47,128 bases of DNA. It comes from DASZMX01 sp035551475. GTDB taxonomy: Bacteria > Verrucomicrobiota > Verrucomicrobiia > Limisphaerales > Palsa-1400. A program made the position numbers and the translations under genes. Each line of letters begins with the position of its first letter. The first letter of the stretch is position 1. A model generated the notes under the pieces. That model ran no database searches and had not been told where the DNA came from. It was given only the letters and a program-made list of their open reading frames with translations. The stretch lies in NCBI GenBank assembly GCA_035551475.1, contig DASZMX010000102.1, positions 1 to 47,128 on the forward strand, in the 5' to 3' direction. Of this stretch, positions 1 through 9,237 are shown in pieces.

Positions 1-1
1 C

Positions 2-439
2 CATGTCGTGGTGCGGGGGCGTTACGATTGGACGCTGTATGAGGCCCACCGCTATATGGAGGTTTACGGCAAGACCTTCGACTGGCACACGGTGGAGGGT
101 CCGTGCGTGGTGAAACATGGCGGCAAATACTATTGCTTCTACAGCGGATCGAACTGGCAATCGAAAAACTACGGCGTCGATTACGTGGTGGCGGATCATC
201 CGCTGGGGCCGTATAGCGGCCAAAGCGACCACCAGCGCGTGCTGCGATCCATCCCGGGCAAGGTGAGAGGGCCGGGGCATCATTCCATTGTCCTCGGGCC
301 GGACGGCCAAACCTATTATATTATCTATCACGCCTGGGACAAAGACATGAAAACGCGGCAGCTTTGCCTCGACAAATTGACGTGGACCGCAGACGGCCCG
401 CGGTGCGAGCCTACGGTGACGCCCCAGCCCATTCCTTAA
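2..439 (+). CDS. Glycoside hydrolase family 43 (C-terminal part; 5' end outside window)
   Basis: This is the C-terminal part of a GH43-type five-bladed propeller glycosidase (arabinofuranosidase/xylosidase-like). The reading frame is open to the left edge, so the GTG at position 8 is an internal codon and the real start lies upstream. The segment VEGPCVVKHGGKYYCFYSG matches the GH43 block carrying the general-acid glutamate (codon 95-97). The later GPGHHSIV and YYIIYHAWD strings match the last conserved blocks of the fold. The protein stops soon after the propeller, so no carbohydrate-binding module follows. It sits 16 nt ahead of a secreted GH5-type enzyme on the same strand, which suggests a small hemicellulose-degradation operon. 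Family assignment is from motif recognition; the substrate cannot be told from this fragment. Confidence 0.85.
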   Translation, partial: HVVVRGRYDWTLYEAHRYMEVYGKTFDWHTVEGPCVVKHGGKYYCFYSGSNWQSKNYGVDYVVADHPLGPYSGQSDHQRVLRSIPGKVRGPGHHSIVLGPDGQTYYIIYHAWDKDMKTRQLCLDKLTWTADGPRCEPTVTPQPIP

Positions 440-455
440 ATCAGAAAGAACCCAC

Positions 456-1589
456 ATGAAAATATGGATCACGACAGCAGCGATGGCTTTGATATTTTGG
501 GGGGCGCAAGCGGAGCCCTGGCCGGCGGAAAAAGCGAATGCCTGGCAGCAAAAAACCGGATGGCTCGTGGGATGCAATTTCACGCCCAGCACCGCCATCA
601 ACCAATTGGAAATGTGGCAGGCTGATACTTTCGATCCCGCCACCATCGACCGCGAACTCGGATGGGCCGAGGGCCTCGGCTTCACCAGCGTGCGGGTGTT
701 TTTGCACAACCTCGCGTGGCAGGAGGACGCCGCGGGCTTTCTCAACCGCATGGAGCAATTCCTGAAAATCGCAGACCAGCATCACATCAAGCCGATGTTT
801 GTTTTTTTTGATTCTTGCTGGGATCCGAATCCGAAAGCCGGCCGGCAACACGAGCCAAAACCTTTCGTCCATAATTCCGGCTGGGTGCAATCGCCGGGGC
901 GCGAATACCTTGAGCATCCCGAACGTCTGCCTGAGTTGAAACCCTACGTGCAGGACGTGATCCGCCATTTTCGCGCCGACCCGCGCATCGCCTTTTGGGA
1001 TTTGTTCAACGAGCCGGATAATTTAAACGACTCTTCGTACGGCAAAATTGAGGCCCGCAAAAAAGAGGAAACCACCCTCGGCCTGCTCCGGGACACCTTT
1101 GCCTGGGCCCGCGAGGCGCGCCCGGAACAGCCCATCAGCTCCGGCGTGTGGAAGGGCGATTGGGGCGACCCCGCCAAACTTTCGGACTTCGAGAAAGTGC
1201 AACTCGGCGAGTCGGACATCATCACGTTCCACAGTTACGCGAAACTCGACGAAACCAGGCGCTGCGTGGAGCATTTGCGCCGTTACGGGCGTCCGATTGT
1301 TTGCACCGAATATATGGCGCGCCCGGCCGGCAGCACGTTCGATCCGAATTTGGGCTATTTCAAAAGCCAGGGCGTCGGCGCGTATAATTGGGGATTCGTC
1401 TCCGGCAAGACCCAGACCATTTACCCGTGGGACTCCTGGACCAAAAAGTACACCGGCGAACCGCCGCTCTGGTTCCACGACATCCTGCGCGCCGACGGAA
1501 CGCCGTACCGCGCGGATGAAGTCAAGTATATCCGCAGCCTCACCGGGGCGCAACCGGCCGCCGCTACGGCAAATCGGTCGAGCCCATGA
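456..1589 (+). CDS. Secreted GH5-like glycosyl hydrolase (cellulase/xylanase/mannanase type)
   Basis: A 377-residue predicted secreted glycoside hydrolase with a TIM-barrel pattern of the GH5/clan GH-A type. It begins with a short signal peptide (MKIWITTAAMALIFWGAQA). The acid/base glutamate is visible in WDLFNEPDN (about E186), and the likely nucleophile is in PIVCTEYMARP (about E285), the spacing expected for clan GH-A. Such proteins are often annotated as 1,4-beta-xylanase or cellulase, but the exact substrate is not readable here. It follows the GH43 gene by 16 nt and is probably co-transcribed with it. The last 26 nt overlap the end of convergent gltD on the other strand. No binding module or sorting signal is present, so it should be periplasmic or secreted as a single domain. 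Confidence 0.85.
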   Translation: MKIWITTAAMALIFWGAQAEPWPAEKANAWQQKTGWLVGCNFTPSTAINQLEMWQADTFDPATIDRELGWAEGLGFTSVRVFLHNLAWQEDAAGFLNRMEQFLKIADQHHIKPMFVFFDSCWDPNPKAGRQHEPKPFVHNSGWVQSPGREYLEHPERLPELKPYVQDVIRHFRADPRIAFWDLFNEPDNLNDSSYGKIEARKKEETTLGLLRDTFAWAREARPEQPISSGVWKGDWGDPAKLSDFEKVQLGESDIITFHSYAKLDETRRCVEHLRRYGRPIVCTEYMARPAGSTFDPNLGYFKSQGVGAYNWGFVSGKTQTIYPWDSWTKKYTGEPPLWFHDILRADGTPYRADEVKYIRSLTGAQPAAATANRSSP

Positions 1590-3045
1590 GATAACGATCG
1601 CATTCGCGCGCGGCGCCACGGCCTTCGTTGAAGGCCCATACCACCAGCGATTGCCCGCGGCGGGCGTCGCCTGCGGCAAAGACGCCGCGGATGTTGGTCT
1701 CGTATTTGTTGTGCTCGGCCTTCACGTTGCTGCGGCCATCGCGTTCCACGCCGAGCTTGTCCAGCAAATGCGCTTCCGGCCCAAGGAAGCCCATCGCCAA
1801 AAGCACGAGCTGCGCGGGACGGGTTTGTTCCGTGCCCTCCACTTCCTCGGCCACGAACTGGCCTTTGTCGTTTTTCTTCCACTGGATTTGCACCGTGACG
1901 GCTTCCTTGACGTGGCCTGAGGCGTCGCCGACGAATTTCTTGACTGTGGTGAGATAGACGCGCGGGTCGGCGCCGAATTTCGCGGCCGCTTCTTCCTGGC
2001 CGTAATCCATGCGATAAACCTTCGGCCATTCCGGCCAGGGATTATTCGCCGCCCGATCCTGGGGCGGCTGCGGCAAAATCTCCAACTGCGCCAGGCTCTG
2101 GCAAAGATGGCGCATCGAAGTGCCCACGCAATCGGTGCCGGTGTCGCCGCCGCCGATGACAAGCACATCTTTGCCCTGGGCGGAAAGCGGCGAGCCTTTC
2201 TTCTCGCCATCGAGAACGGCCTTGGTGTTGGCCTGCAGGAAATCCATCGCGAAATGGATGCCCTTAAGATTGCGGCCTTCCACGGGCAAATCGCGCGGCT
2301 TGGTCGCGCCGGTGCAGATGACCACGGCGTCAAATTCGCGCAGGAGATTTTCTGCGGGATAATCCTTGCCGACTTCCGTATTGACAACAAAGCGAATGCC
2401 CTCGGCGGACATCTGGTCCACGCGGCGTTGCACGAGCTGCTTGTCGAGTTTCATGTTGGGAATGCCATACATGAGCAGGCCGCCTACGCGATCCGCGCGC
2501 TCGAAGACGCTGACGTAATGGCCGGCGCGATTCAACTGCGCGGCGGCGCAAAGCCCGGCGGGCCCGGAGCCGATCACGGCCACTTTTTTGCCGGTGCGCG
2601 CGGCGGGCGGCTCGGGCTTGATCCAGCCTTCATCCCAGCCGCGGTCGGCGATGGTGCACTCGATATTCTTGATCGTGACCGGCGGCGCGTTGAGGCCAAG
2701 CACGCAGGAGCCTTCGCACGGAGCGGGGCAGACGCGCCCGGTGAAATCGGGAAAATTATTCGTCTTATGCAACCGGTCCAGCGCGTCTTTCCAGAGGCCG
2801 CGATAGACCAGGTCATTCCATTCAGGAATGAGGTTGTTGATCGGGCAGCCCGAAGCCATGCCGCTGAGCAGCGTGCCCGTATGGCAGAACGGAATGCCGC
2901 AATCCATGCAGCGCGCGGCCTGATCCCGCAGCTTGCCTTGGTCAAGATGAAGATGGAATTCGTTCCAATCGCGAATGCGTTCCACGGCGGAACGATCCAG
3001 CGGAAGTTCGCGGAGATATTCGATGAAACCGGTCGGTTTACCCAT
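1564..3045 (-). CDS. gltD: Glutamate synthase [NADPH] small (beta) subunit
   Basis: GltD feeds electrons from NADPH through FAD and iron-sulfur clusters to GltB, which makes two glutamates from glutamine and 2-oxoglutarate. The 493-residue length is normal. The N-terminal cysteine-rich region contains MDCGIPFCH and SGCPINNLIPEWN (about 44-75) and VCPAPCEGSCVLGLN (about 105-120), which bind 4Fe-4S clusters. An FAD Rossmann motif follows (VAVIGSGPAGLCAAAQL, about 155), then an NADPH-binding motif (VLVIGGGDTGTDCVG, about 297). The C-terminal GVFAAGDARRGQSLVVWA is the usual FAD-family GD block. It starts 33 nt after the gltB stop on the same strand, so the two form an operon with gltB first. Its last codons overlap the end of the convergent GH5-like gene. 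Confidence 0.96.
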   Translation of the reverse strand: MGKPTGFIEYLRELPLDRSAVERIRDWNEFHLHLDQGKLRDQAARCMDCGIPFCHTGTLLSGMASGCPINNLIPEWNDLVYRGLWKDALDRLHKTNNFPDFTGRVCPAPCEGSCVLGLNAPPVTIKNIECTIADRGWDEGWIKPEPPAARTGKKVAVIGSGPAGLCAAAQLNRAGHYVSVFERADRVGGLLMYGIPNMKLDKQLVQRRVDQMSAEGIRFVVNTEVGKDYPAENLLREFDAVVICTGATKPRDLPVEGRNLKGIHFAMDFLQANTKAVLDGEKKGSPLSAQGKDVLVIGGGDTGTDCVGTSMRHLCQSLAQLEILPQPPQDRAANNPWPEWPKVYRMDYGQEEAAAKFGADPRVYLTTVKKFVGDASGHVKEAVTVQIQWKKNDKGQFVAEEVEGTEQTRPAQLVLLAMGFLGPEAHLLDKLGVERDGRSNVKAEHNKYETNIRGVFAAGDARRGQSLVVWAFNEGRGAARECDRYLMGSTDLP

Positions 3046-3078
3046 TTTTAATTTGGCAAAAAAAGGTTGTTGTCGGGA

Positions 3079-6000
3079 TTAGCTGCCGCCGACGCGCGCC
3101 ACGTCGCGGGCATTGGCTTCGAAGGCGGCCATGATGGCGGCCTCACCACTGAGGCCGGAATCGGTGGCAGTCTTGATGGCGTTCAACATGCGCTGGTAAT
3201 CCTTCGGGATGACCTTGACGAATTTAGGCGTCATTTTCTCCCAGAGCGCCAGGATTTTGAACGCGCGCTGACTGCGCGTGTATTTGGCATGGCGATCGAT
3301 CATGAGGCGCACTTCCTCGATTTCCGCGGGGTCGCTAAACGCCTCGATCGTGACCATCTGCTGGTTGCAGCGCGTGTGAAAATCTCCCGCTTCGTCCATG
3401 ACGTAGGCGACGCCCCCGGACATGCCCGCCGCGAAATTGCGCCCGGCCGAGCCCAGAATCACCACCCGCCCGCCAGTCATGTATTCGCAGCCGTGATCGC
3501 CGACAGATTCCACGACGGCGGAGACGCCGCTGTTGCGGACGCAGAAGCGCTCGCCCGCCATGCCGCGGATGTAAGCCTCGCCGCCCGTCGCGCCATACAG
3601 GGCGACGTTGCCGACGATGATGTTTTCCTCCGGCACGAAGGTGGATTCCTCGGATGGGTAAACAATAATTTTGCCGCCGGACAGGCCTTTGCCGACGTAA
3701 TCATTGGCGTCGCCCTCCAAAAAGAAGGTCATGCCGTGCGGCATAAACGCGCCGAAACTCTGGCCGGCGGAGCCTTTGAACGTCAGCTTGATGGTGTCCT
3801 CGGGCAAACCCGCCACGCCGTGGCGCCGGGTGACTTCGCTGCCGACAATGGTGCCGACCACGCGGTTGACATTTTTGATGGGCAACGTGGCCTGAACTTT
3901 TTCGCGGCGCGCAATGGCGGGCTCGCAAAGGTTGAGCAGCGTGGTGTTATCCAGGGCCTTGTCCAACCCGTGATCCTGCGTGATCTGGCAGTAACGCCCC
4001 ACGTCCGCCGCCACATGCGGCTGATAAAGGATGCTCGTGAAATCGAGGCCGCGCATCTTCCAATGGTCGATCGCTTCGCGCGGCTCCAGCATGTCAGTGC
4101 GCCCGACCATTTCGTTGATCGTGCGGAAACCGAGTTGCGCCATCAGTTCGCGCACTTCCTGGGCGATGAACCGCATGAAATTAACGGCATGCGCCGGGTC
4201 GCCCTTGAAATTTTTGCGCAGCTCCGGTTTTTGCGTGGCGACGCCCACGGGGCACGTGTCAAGATGACAAACGCGCATCATGATGCAGCCGAGGCTGACC
4301 AGCGGCGCGGTGGCGAAGCCAAATTCCTCCGCGCCGAGCAGCGCGGCGATGATGACATCGCGTCCGGTCTTGAGCTGGCCGTCCGTTTCCACGGCAATGC
4401 GGCTGCGGAGATTATTTAGCACCAGCGTCTGGTGCGTTTCGGCCAGGCCCAACTCCCACGGGATGCCCGCGTGCTTGATGCTGGTCTGGGGCGAGGCGCC
4501 CGTGCCCCCATCATGTCCGCTGATGAGGACGACGTCGGCGTGAGCCTTGGCCACCCCGGCGGCGATGGTGCCGACGCCCACTTCAGCGACGAGCTTCACG
4601 CTGATGCGCGCGGCTTGATTGGCGTTTTTCAGGTCGTGGATCAATTCCGCCAAATCCTCAATGGAATAAATATCATGATGCGGCGGCGGCGACACCAGGC
4701 CGACGCCCGTTGTGGAATGGCGCACCTTGGCAATCCACGGATAAACCTTGCCGCCGGGCAACTGGCCGCCTTCGCCGGGTTTGGCGCCCTGGGCCATCTT
4801 GATCTGCAGCTCCTTCGCCATCGTCAAGTAGAGGCTCGTGACCCCGAACCGCCCGGACGCGACTTGTTTGATGGCGCTGTTGCGGGAATCGCCGTTGGTG
4901 TCGGGCGTGTAGCGCGCCGGATCTTCGCCGCCTTCGCCGGTGTTGCTCTTGCCGCCGATGCGGTTCATGGCAATGGCCAGCGCCTCGTGCGCTTCCTTGC
5001 TGATGGAGCCGTAGGACATGGCGCCGGATTTGAAGCGCTTGAGAATGGCTTCAAGAGATTCAACCTCGTCGATCGGCACAGGCGTGGCCGGCTTTAATTC
5101 CAGCAAACCGCGCAAGGTGCACGCGTTGCGCGATTGATCGTTGACCGCCAGGGAATAATCCTTGAAGGCCTTGTAATCATTATTGCGGCAGGCCTGTTGC
5201 AGGCGATGCACCGTCTGCGGATTGAACAGATGATATTCGCCCTCGGCGCGCCATTGATAATTGCCGCCCGCCTCCAGCACATGGCCGTTGACCTGCCGGT
5301 TGGGGAAGGCGTGTTCGTGGCGCAACTCCACTTCACGGGCAATGACATCCAGGCCCACGCCGCCCACGCGCGAGGCGGTGCCGGTGAAATATTTTTCCAC
5401 CAGCGACGGATGCAATCCGATGGCCTCAAAAATTTGCGCGCCGCGATAGCTCTGGATGGTCGAGATGCCCATCTTGGAAATCACCTTGACCACGCCTTTG
5501 ACGGCGGCCTTGGCAAAATTCTTGCAGGCGTCCTTGTGTTTGACGTTCGGCAGCAGCCCTTCCTTGATCATGCTGTCGAGGGTTTCGAAAGCGAGATAAG
5601 GATTGATGGCGCCGACGCCGAACCCAATGAGCAGTGAAAAGTGATGCACCTCGCGCGGTTCGCCGGATTCGAGCACGAGGCCCACCCGGGTGCGCGTGCC
5701 TTCGCGGATCAAATGATGGTGCAGTCCGGCGACCGCCAGCAGCGCTGGGATCGGCGCCAGTTCGGCGTCGATGCCTCGATCGGACAAAATCAGGATGGTC
5801 GCGCCCGCCTCAATGGCTGCGCTGGCGCGGACAAACAAATCATCCATCGCCTTTTCCAGGGCGGATTCGCCCCCATGCGCCTTGAAGCGAATGGGCAACG
5901 TCACCGATTTGAACCCGGCTTTGTCGATGTGTTTGAGTTTCGCAAATCCCTCGTTGGTGAGGATCGGCGATTTCAACTCGATCAATTTGCAGCTATTCGG

Positions 6001-7707
6001 CTTCGGCTTGAGCAGATTGCGCTCCGAGCCAATGGTGGTCTCCGCCGAGGTGACCAATTCTTCGCGGATGCAATCAATCGGCGGATTGGTGACCTGCGCA
6101 AAAAGCTGCTGGAAATAATTGTAGAGCAATTGCGATTTGTTGGACAACACCGCCAGCGGCGTGTCGCTGCCCATCGAGCCAATGGCTTCCACGCCGTCGC
6201 GGGCCATTGGCGCCATGATGATGCGCAAATCCTCGAACGTGTAGCCAAACGCCTGCTGGCGCTGGAGCAGCGTGTGATAGGAAGGATCGGGCTTGCGCTC
6301 GACTTCTTTCAAGCTGGTCAGCTCAAGCATGTGCGTGTTGAGCCAATCGCGGTACGGATGCTCCGTGGCAATCTTCTGTTTAATCTCCTCATCGGCCACG
6401 ATGCGGCCCTGCTCCGTGTCCACGAGGAACATGCGACCGGGTTGCAACCGGCCTTTTTGCAGCACACGCTCCGGCGGGACATCCAGCACGCCCACTTCCG
6501 AAGCCATGATGACCAGATCGTCCTTCGTCACGTAATAACGCGAAGGCCGCAGGCCATTGCGGTCCAAAACCGCGCCGATCATCTTGCCATCGGTGAACGC
6601 AATGGAGGCGGGGCCGTCCCACGGCTCCATCAGGCAGCTATGATATTCGTAAAACGCCTTTTTCTCGTCCGACATCGTTTCATGATTCGTCCACGGCTCG
6701 GGAATCATCATCATGATGGCGTGCGGCAGCGAGCGGCCAGACAACACGAGCAGCTCCAGGCAATTGTCAAACATCGCCGAATCGCTGCCGTCGGTGTTGA
6801 TGATCGGCAGCAATTTCTTGATGTCGTCGTCAAAGAGATCGCTTTCAAACATCGCCTGCCGCGCGTGCATCCAATTGATGTTGCCGCGCAGCGTGTTGAT
6901 TTCGCCGTTATGCGCGATGTAACGATACGGATGGGCGCGATCCCAGCTCGGAAACGTGTTCGTGCTGAAGCGCGAATGCACCAGCGCCAGGGCGCTTTCC
7001 ATCGCCGGATTCTTGAGGTCCGGGAAAAATTCATCCATCTGCTCCGTCAACAACATCCCTTTGTAAACGAGCGTGCGGCAGGAGAGGCTGGAAATATAAA
7101 ACGTGTGGCCGCCCTTGATGCCGCTGTAGCGGATGGCGCGTTCGGCGCGCTTGCGGATGACGTAAAGCTTGCGCTCGAACGCCAGTTCATCGTCGAGCTT
7201 CGGGTTGCGCTTGATGAAACCCTGCTGCACGAACGGCTCGCCCGAGCGGGCGGTCTCGCCGAGGGTGTCGTTGACTGTCGGAACCGTGCGCCAGCCGAGG
7301 AATTTCTGGCCTTCCTCCACGACAATGGTCTCGAAAATTTTCTCGCAAGCGCGCCGCTCATTCGGATCGCGCGACATGAAGGCCATCGCCACGCCGTACT
7401 CGCCCAGGGGCGGCAATTTGATTTTTTCCGCCTTGGCCGCTTCCTTGAAGAACGCATGCGGCAACTGCATGAGGATGCCCGCGCCGTCGCCGGTGTTGGC
7501 TTCGCAGCCGCAGGCGCCGCGATGGTTCAGATTGATCAAAATGGTGAGCGCGTCCCGCACGATCTTGTGCGACTTGCGGCCTTTAATATCGACGACAAAA
7601 CCGACGCCGCAGGCGTCATGCTCATACTGGGGATCGTACAGCCCTTGCTTGGGCGGAAGGCCCGCGGGCTGGGAGGAACGGCTATCGCTGTATTCTTTTT
7701 GACTCAT
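3079..7707 (-). CDS. gltB: Glutamate synthase large (alpha) subunit
   Basis: The large subunit of glutamate synthase, 1542 residues, full length for the bacterial NADPH type. A propeptide of about 32 residues precedes the catalytic cysteine in YEHDACGVGFV (C33), the N-terminal nucleophile of the type II glutamine amidotransferase domain that releases ammonia from glutamine. The central and FMN-binding synthase domains follow, with GEGGEDPARY and the glycine-rich AKPGEGGQLPGGKV. The 3Fe-4S cysteines lie in LGCIMMRVCHLDTCPVGVATQ (split here, about 1140-1151). The C-terminal part is the GXGXG beta-helix (GASGGEAYIRG, MTGGRVVILG). It is first in the gltBD operon. A possible -24/-12 promoter lies about 43 nt upstream, which would fit nitrogen control. 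The divergent neighbour is xseA. Confidence 0.97.
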   Translation of the reverse strand: MSQKEYSDSRSSQPAGLPPKQGLYDPQYEHDACGVGFVVDIKGRKSHKIVRDALTILINLNHRGACGCEANTGDGAGILMQLPHAFFKEAAKAEKIKLPPLGEYGVAMAFMSRDPNERRACEKIFETIVVEEGQKFLGWRTVPTVNDTLGETARSGEPFVQQGFIKRNPKLDDELAFERKLYVIRKRAERAIRYSGIKGGHTFYISSLSCRTLVYKGMLLTEQMDEFFPDLKNPAMESALALVHSRFSTNTFPSWDRAHPYRYIAHNGEINTLRGNINWMHARQAMFESDLFDDDIKKLLPIINTDGSDSAMFDNCLELLVLSGRSLPHAIMMMIPEPWTNHETMSDEKKAFYEYHSCLMEPWDGPASIAFTDGKMIGAVLDRNGLRPSRYYVTKDDLVIMASEVGVLDVPPERVLQKGRLQPGRMFLVDTEQGRIVADEEIKQKIATEHPYRDWLNTHMLELTSLKEVERKPDPSYHTLLQRQQAFGYTFEDLRIIMAPMARDGVEAIGSMGSDTPLAVLSNKSQLLYNYFQQLFAQVTNPPIDCIREELVTSAETTIGSERNLLKPKPNSCKLIELKSPILTNEGFAKLKHIDKAGFKSVTLPIRFKAHGGESALEKAMDDLFVRASAAIEAGATILILSDRGIDAELAPIPALLAVAGLHHHLIREGTRTRVGLVLESGEPREVHHFSLLIGFGVGAINPYLAFETLDSMIKEGLLPNVKHKDACKNFAKAAVKGVVKVISKMGISTIQSYRGAQIFEAIGLHPSLVEKYFTGTASRVGGVGLDVIAREVELRHEHAFPNRQVNGHVLEAGGNYQWRAEGEYHLFNPQTVHRLQQACRNNDYKAFKDYSLAVNDQSRNACTLRGLLELKPATPVPIDEVESLEAILKRFKSGAMSYGSISKEAHEALAIAMNRIGGKSNTGEGGEDPARYTPDTNGDSRNSAIKQVASGRFGVTSLYLTMAKELQIKMAQGAKPGEGGQLPGGKVYPWIAKVRHSTTGVGLVSPPPHHDIYSIEDLAELIHDLKNANQAARISVKLVAEVGVGTIAAGVAKAHADVVLISGHDGGTGASPQTSIKHAGIPWELGLAETHQTLVLNNLRSRIAVETDGQLKTGRDVIIAALLGAEEFGFATAPLVSLGCIMMRVCHLDTCPVGVATQKPELRKNFKGDPAHAVNFMRFIAQEVRELMAQLGFRTINEMVGRTDMLEPREAIDHWKMRGLDFTSILYQPHVAADVGRYCQITQDHGLDKALDNTTLLNLCEPAIARREKVQATLPIKNVNRVVGTIVGSEVTRRHGVAGLPEDTIKLTFKGSAGQSFGAFMPHGMTFFLEGDANDYVGKGLSGGKIIVYPSEESTFVPEENIIVGNVALYGATGGEAYIRGMAGERFCVRNSGVSAVVESVGDHGCEYMTGGRVVILGSAGRNFAAGMSGGVAYVMDEAGDFHTRCNQQMVTIEAFSDPAEIEEVRLMIDRHAKYTRSQRAFKILALWEKMTPKFVKVIPKDYQRMLNAIKTATDSGLSGEAAIMAAFEANARDVARVGGS

Positions 7708-7749
7708 CTGCTTGCTTGCTCTGCGCGTTGTTTAAAATTTTGCTATTCT

Positions 7750-7765
7750 TGCCTAAATCGTGCCA
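7750..7765 (-). promoter_or_regulatory. Candidate sigma-54 (-24/-12) promoter of gltBD
   Basis: Read on the minus strand the sequence is TGGCACGATTTAGGCA. The -24 half (TGGCAC) matches the sigma-54 consensus, and the GC of the -12 half sits at the correct 12-nt distance from the GG. The -15/-14 bases (AG instead of TT) do not match. Transcription would start near 7739, giving a leader of about 32 nt before the gltB ATG. Glutamate synthase is a plausible target of nitrogen-responsive sigma-54 control, but this assignment is inferred from a single imperfect match. Confidence 0.4.
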
Positions 7766-7791
7766 ACCTTGCAACAAGCGATATAAATAAA

Positions 7792-7836
7792 TTTTTGCGT
7801 GATATCGAGCGTAACTTTGAGCGACTTGCGCAAAAA
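7792..7836. promoter_or_regulatory. Inverted repeat in the gltB-xseA divergent region
   Basis: Perfect 8-bp arms TTTTTGCG (7792-7799) and CGCAAAAA (7829-7836) are separated by 29 bp, between the candidate gltB promoter and the xseA start. They could be paired operator half-sites, for example an upstream activator site for the possible sigma-54 promoter. The A/T-rich ends also make chance a real possibility. Confidence 0.25.
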
Positions 7837-7848
7837 GCAACATCCTGA

Positions 7849-9237
7849 ATGCCCAAACAATCATCATCGCAATGGGACTTCGGCGGGGAGCTTTTTCCCG
7901 TCGAGGCCACGCGGCGCGTCTTTGGCGTCGCGGAATTGACTGTGGAAATCCGCCGGCTCCTGGAACGCCACGTCGGCGAGATCTGGATTTCCGGCGAAAT
8001 CTCCAATATCCGCACGCAAAGTTCGGGCCACATTTATTTCACCCTCAAGGATTCCGCCGCGCAACTGAGCTGCATCGTCTTTCGCAGCGAAGCCGTGGCC
8101 AATCGCGACGCTTTGCAGGACGGCCGCAAAGTGATCCTCAAGGGCCAGATGAGCGTGTACGAAGCTCGCGGGCAGTATCAATTGCAGGTGCTGGCGGTGG
8201 AATTGCAGGGCGTGGGCGCGTTGCAGGCGCAATTTGAAAAACTCAAAATGAAACTGGCGGCCGAAGGTCTGTTCGGCCAGGACCGCAAACGGCCGCTGCC
8301 GCCCTTTCCCGCCGTGGTTGGGCTCGTCACCTCCCCGACCGGCGCGGCCATCCGCGACGTGCTGCATGTGGTGCAACGCCGAAACCCTGCCTTGCGCCTC
8401 ATCCTGGCCCCCTGCGCCGTGCAAGGCCCCGGCGCCGCAGGCGAAGTGGCGGCGGCCATCCGGCTGCTGAACGAATCTCCCGAAAAAGTGGACGTCATCC
8501 TCGTCACGCGCGGCGGCGGCAGCCTGGAGGACTTGTGGGCCTTCAACGAAGAAGTCGTGGCGCGGGCGATTTTTCATTCGGCGGCGCCAGTCGTGTCTGC
8601 CGTCGGGCATGAAATCGATTTTTCGATTGCCGATTTTGTCGCCGACGTCCGGGCGGCCACCCCCAGCGCGGCGGCGGAAATTTTGACCGAGGGAGTGTTT
8701 GCCGGCTGCCGTTGGATGGCGCAAGTGGGAGATCGCATGCGCGAAGCGGCGCGGCGCCGTCTGGCCGCCGAGCGGCGGCACGGGCAGCAGCTAAATTTGC
8801 GCCTGCAATCGCAAAGCCCGCGCCGGAAATTAAACGACCGCTGGCAACGTCTCGATGAGGTGCGCGCCTCCCTCGGCCGTTGCGTGCGGCACGACGCCGC
8901 CAAGCTGCGCGACCGCCTCGGGGCCGCGCGGGAGCGGCTGGCGCGCTTGCGTCCCGAACGTCTTTTGGCGCCCCGCCGCGAGTTGGCCGCGCAACTGGAG
9001 CGCGCCCTGCGCGAGGCCGCGCGGCATCGCCTGCAAACCTGGCGGCGTCGCCACGAAGCCCTGGCTTCCCAGTTGCGTTTGCTCGGCCCGGAACAAATTC
9101 TCGCGCGCGGTTATTCCCTGACCACCGATGCCGCCACCGGCCAGGTGATCCGCCGCTCCGACGAAACGCATCCCGGCCAAAAACTGCAAACCCGCCTCAG
9201 CGCCGGCCAAGTGAAAAGCGTCGTGGAGCCCGCATGA
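7849..9237 (+). CDS. xseA: Exodeoxyribonuclease VII large subunit
   Basis: XseA is the catalytic subunit of exonuclease VII, which cuts single-stranded DNA from both ends into acid-soluble oligonucleotides. The 462-residue protein has an N-terminal OB-fold (VGEIWISGEISNIRTQSSGH through SCIVFRSEAV, about 40-85). The conserved nuclease core carries VVGLVTSPTGAAIRDV and the signature VTRGGGSLEDLWAFNEE, followed by SAVGHEIDFSIADFVAD. The C-terminal third is a long arginine-rich coiled coil, as in the family, ending in the small LGPEQILARGYSLTTD domain. No xseB gene is next to it in this window. Its stop codon overlaps the ATG of the downstream lipoprotein gene (ATGA), so the two are probably translated from one message although their roles look unrelated. 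Confidence 0.95.
   Translation: MPKQSSSQWDFGGELFPVEATRRVFGVAELTVEIRRLLERHVGEIWISGEISNIRTQSSGHIYFTLKDSAAQLSCIVFRSEAVANRDALQDGRKVILKGQMSVYEARGQYQLQVLAVELQGVGALQAQFEKLKMKLAAEGLFGQDRKRPLPPFPAVVGLVTSPTGAAIRDVLHVVQRRNPALRLILAPCAVQGPGAAGEVAAAIRLLNESPEKVDVILVTRGGGSLEDLWAFNEEVVARAIFHSAAPVVSAVGHEIDFSIADFVADVRAATPSAAAEILTEGVFAGCRWMAQVGDRMREAARRRLAAERRHGQQLNLRLQSQSPRRKLNDRWQRLDEVRASLGRCVRHDAAKLRDRLGAARERLARLRPERLLAPRRELAAQLERALREAARHRLQTWRRRHEALASQLRLLGPEQILARGYSLTTDAATGQVIRRSDETHPGQKLQTRLSAGQVKSVVEPA

Noticed and set aside
5641..7848. 735-codon open frame on the plus strand
   Set aside because: It lies antisense to gltB, has R/H/A/Q-rich composition with no domain, and mirrors the codon bias of gltB. 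It is a shadow frame.
8880..9233. 118-codon in-frame extension upstream of the heme lipoprotein
   Set aside because: It overlaps xseA in another frame and is R/A-rich; the ATG at 9234 starts a lipoprotein signal peptide.
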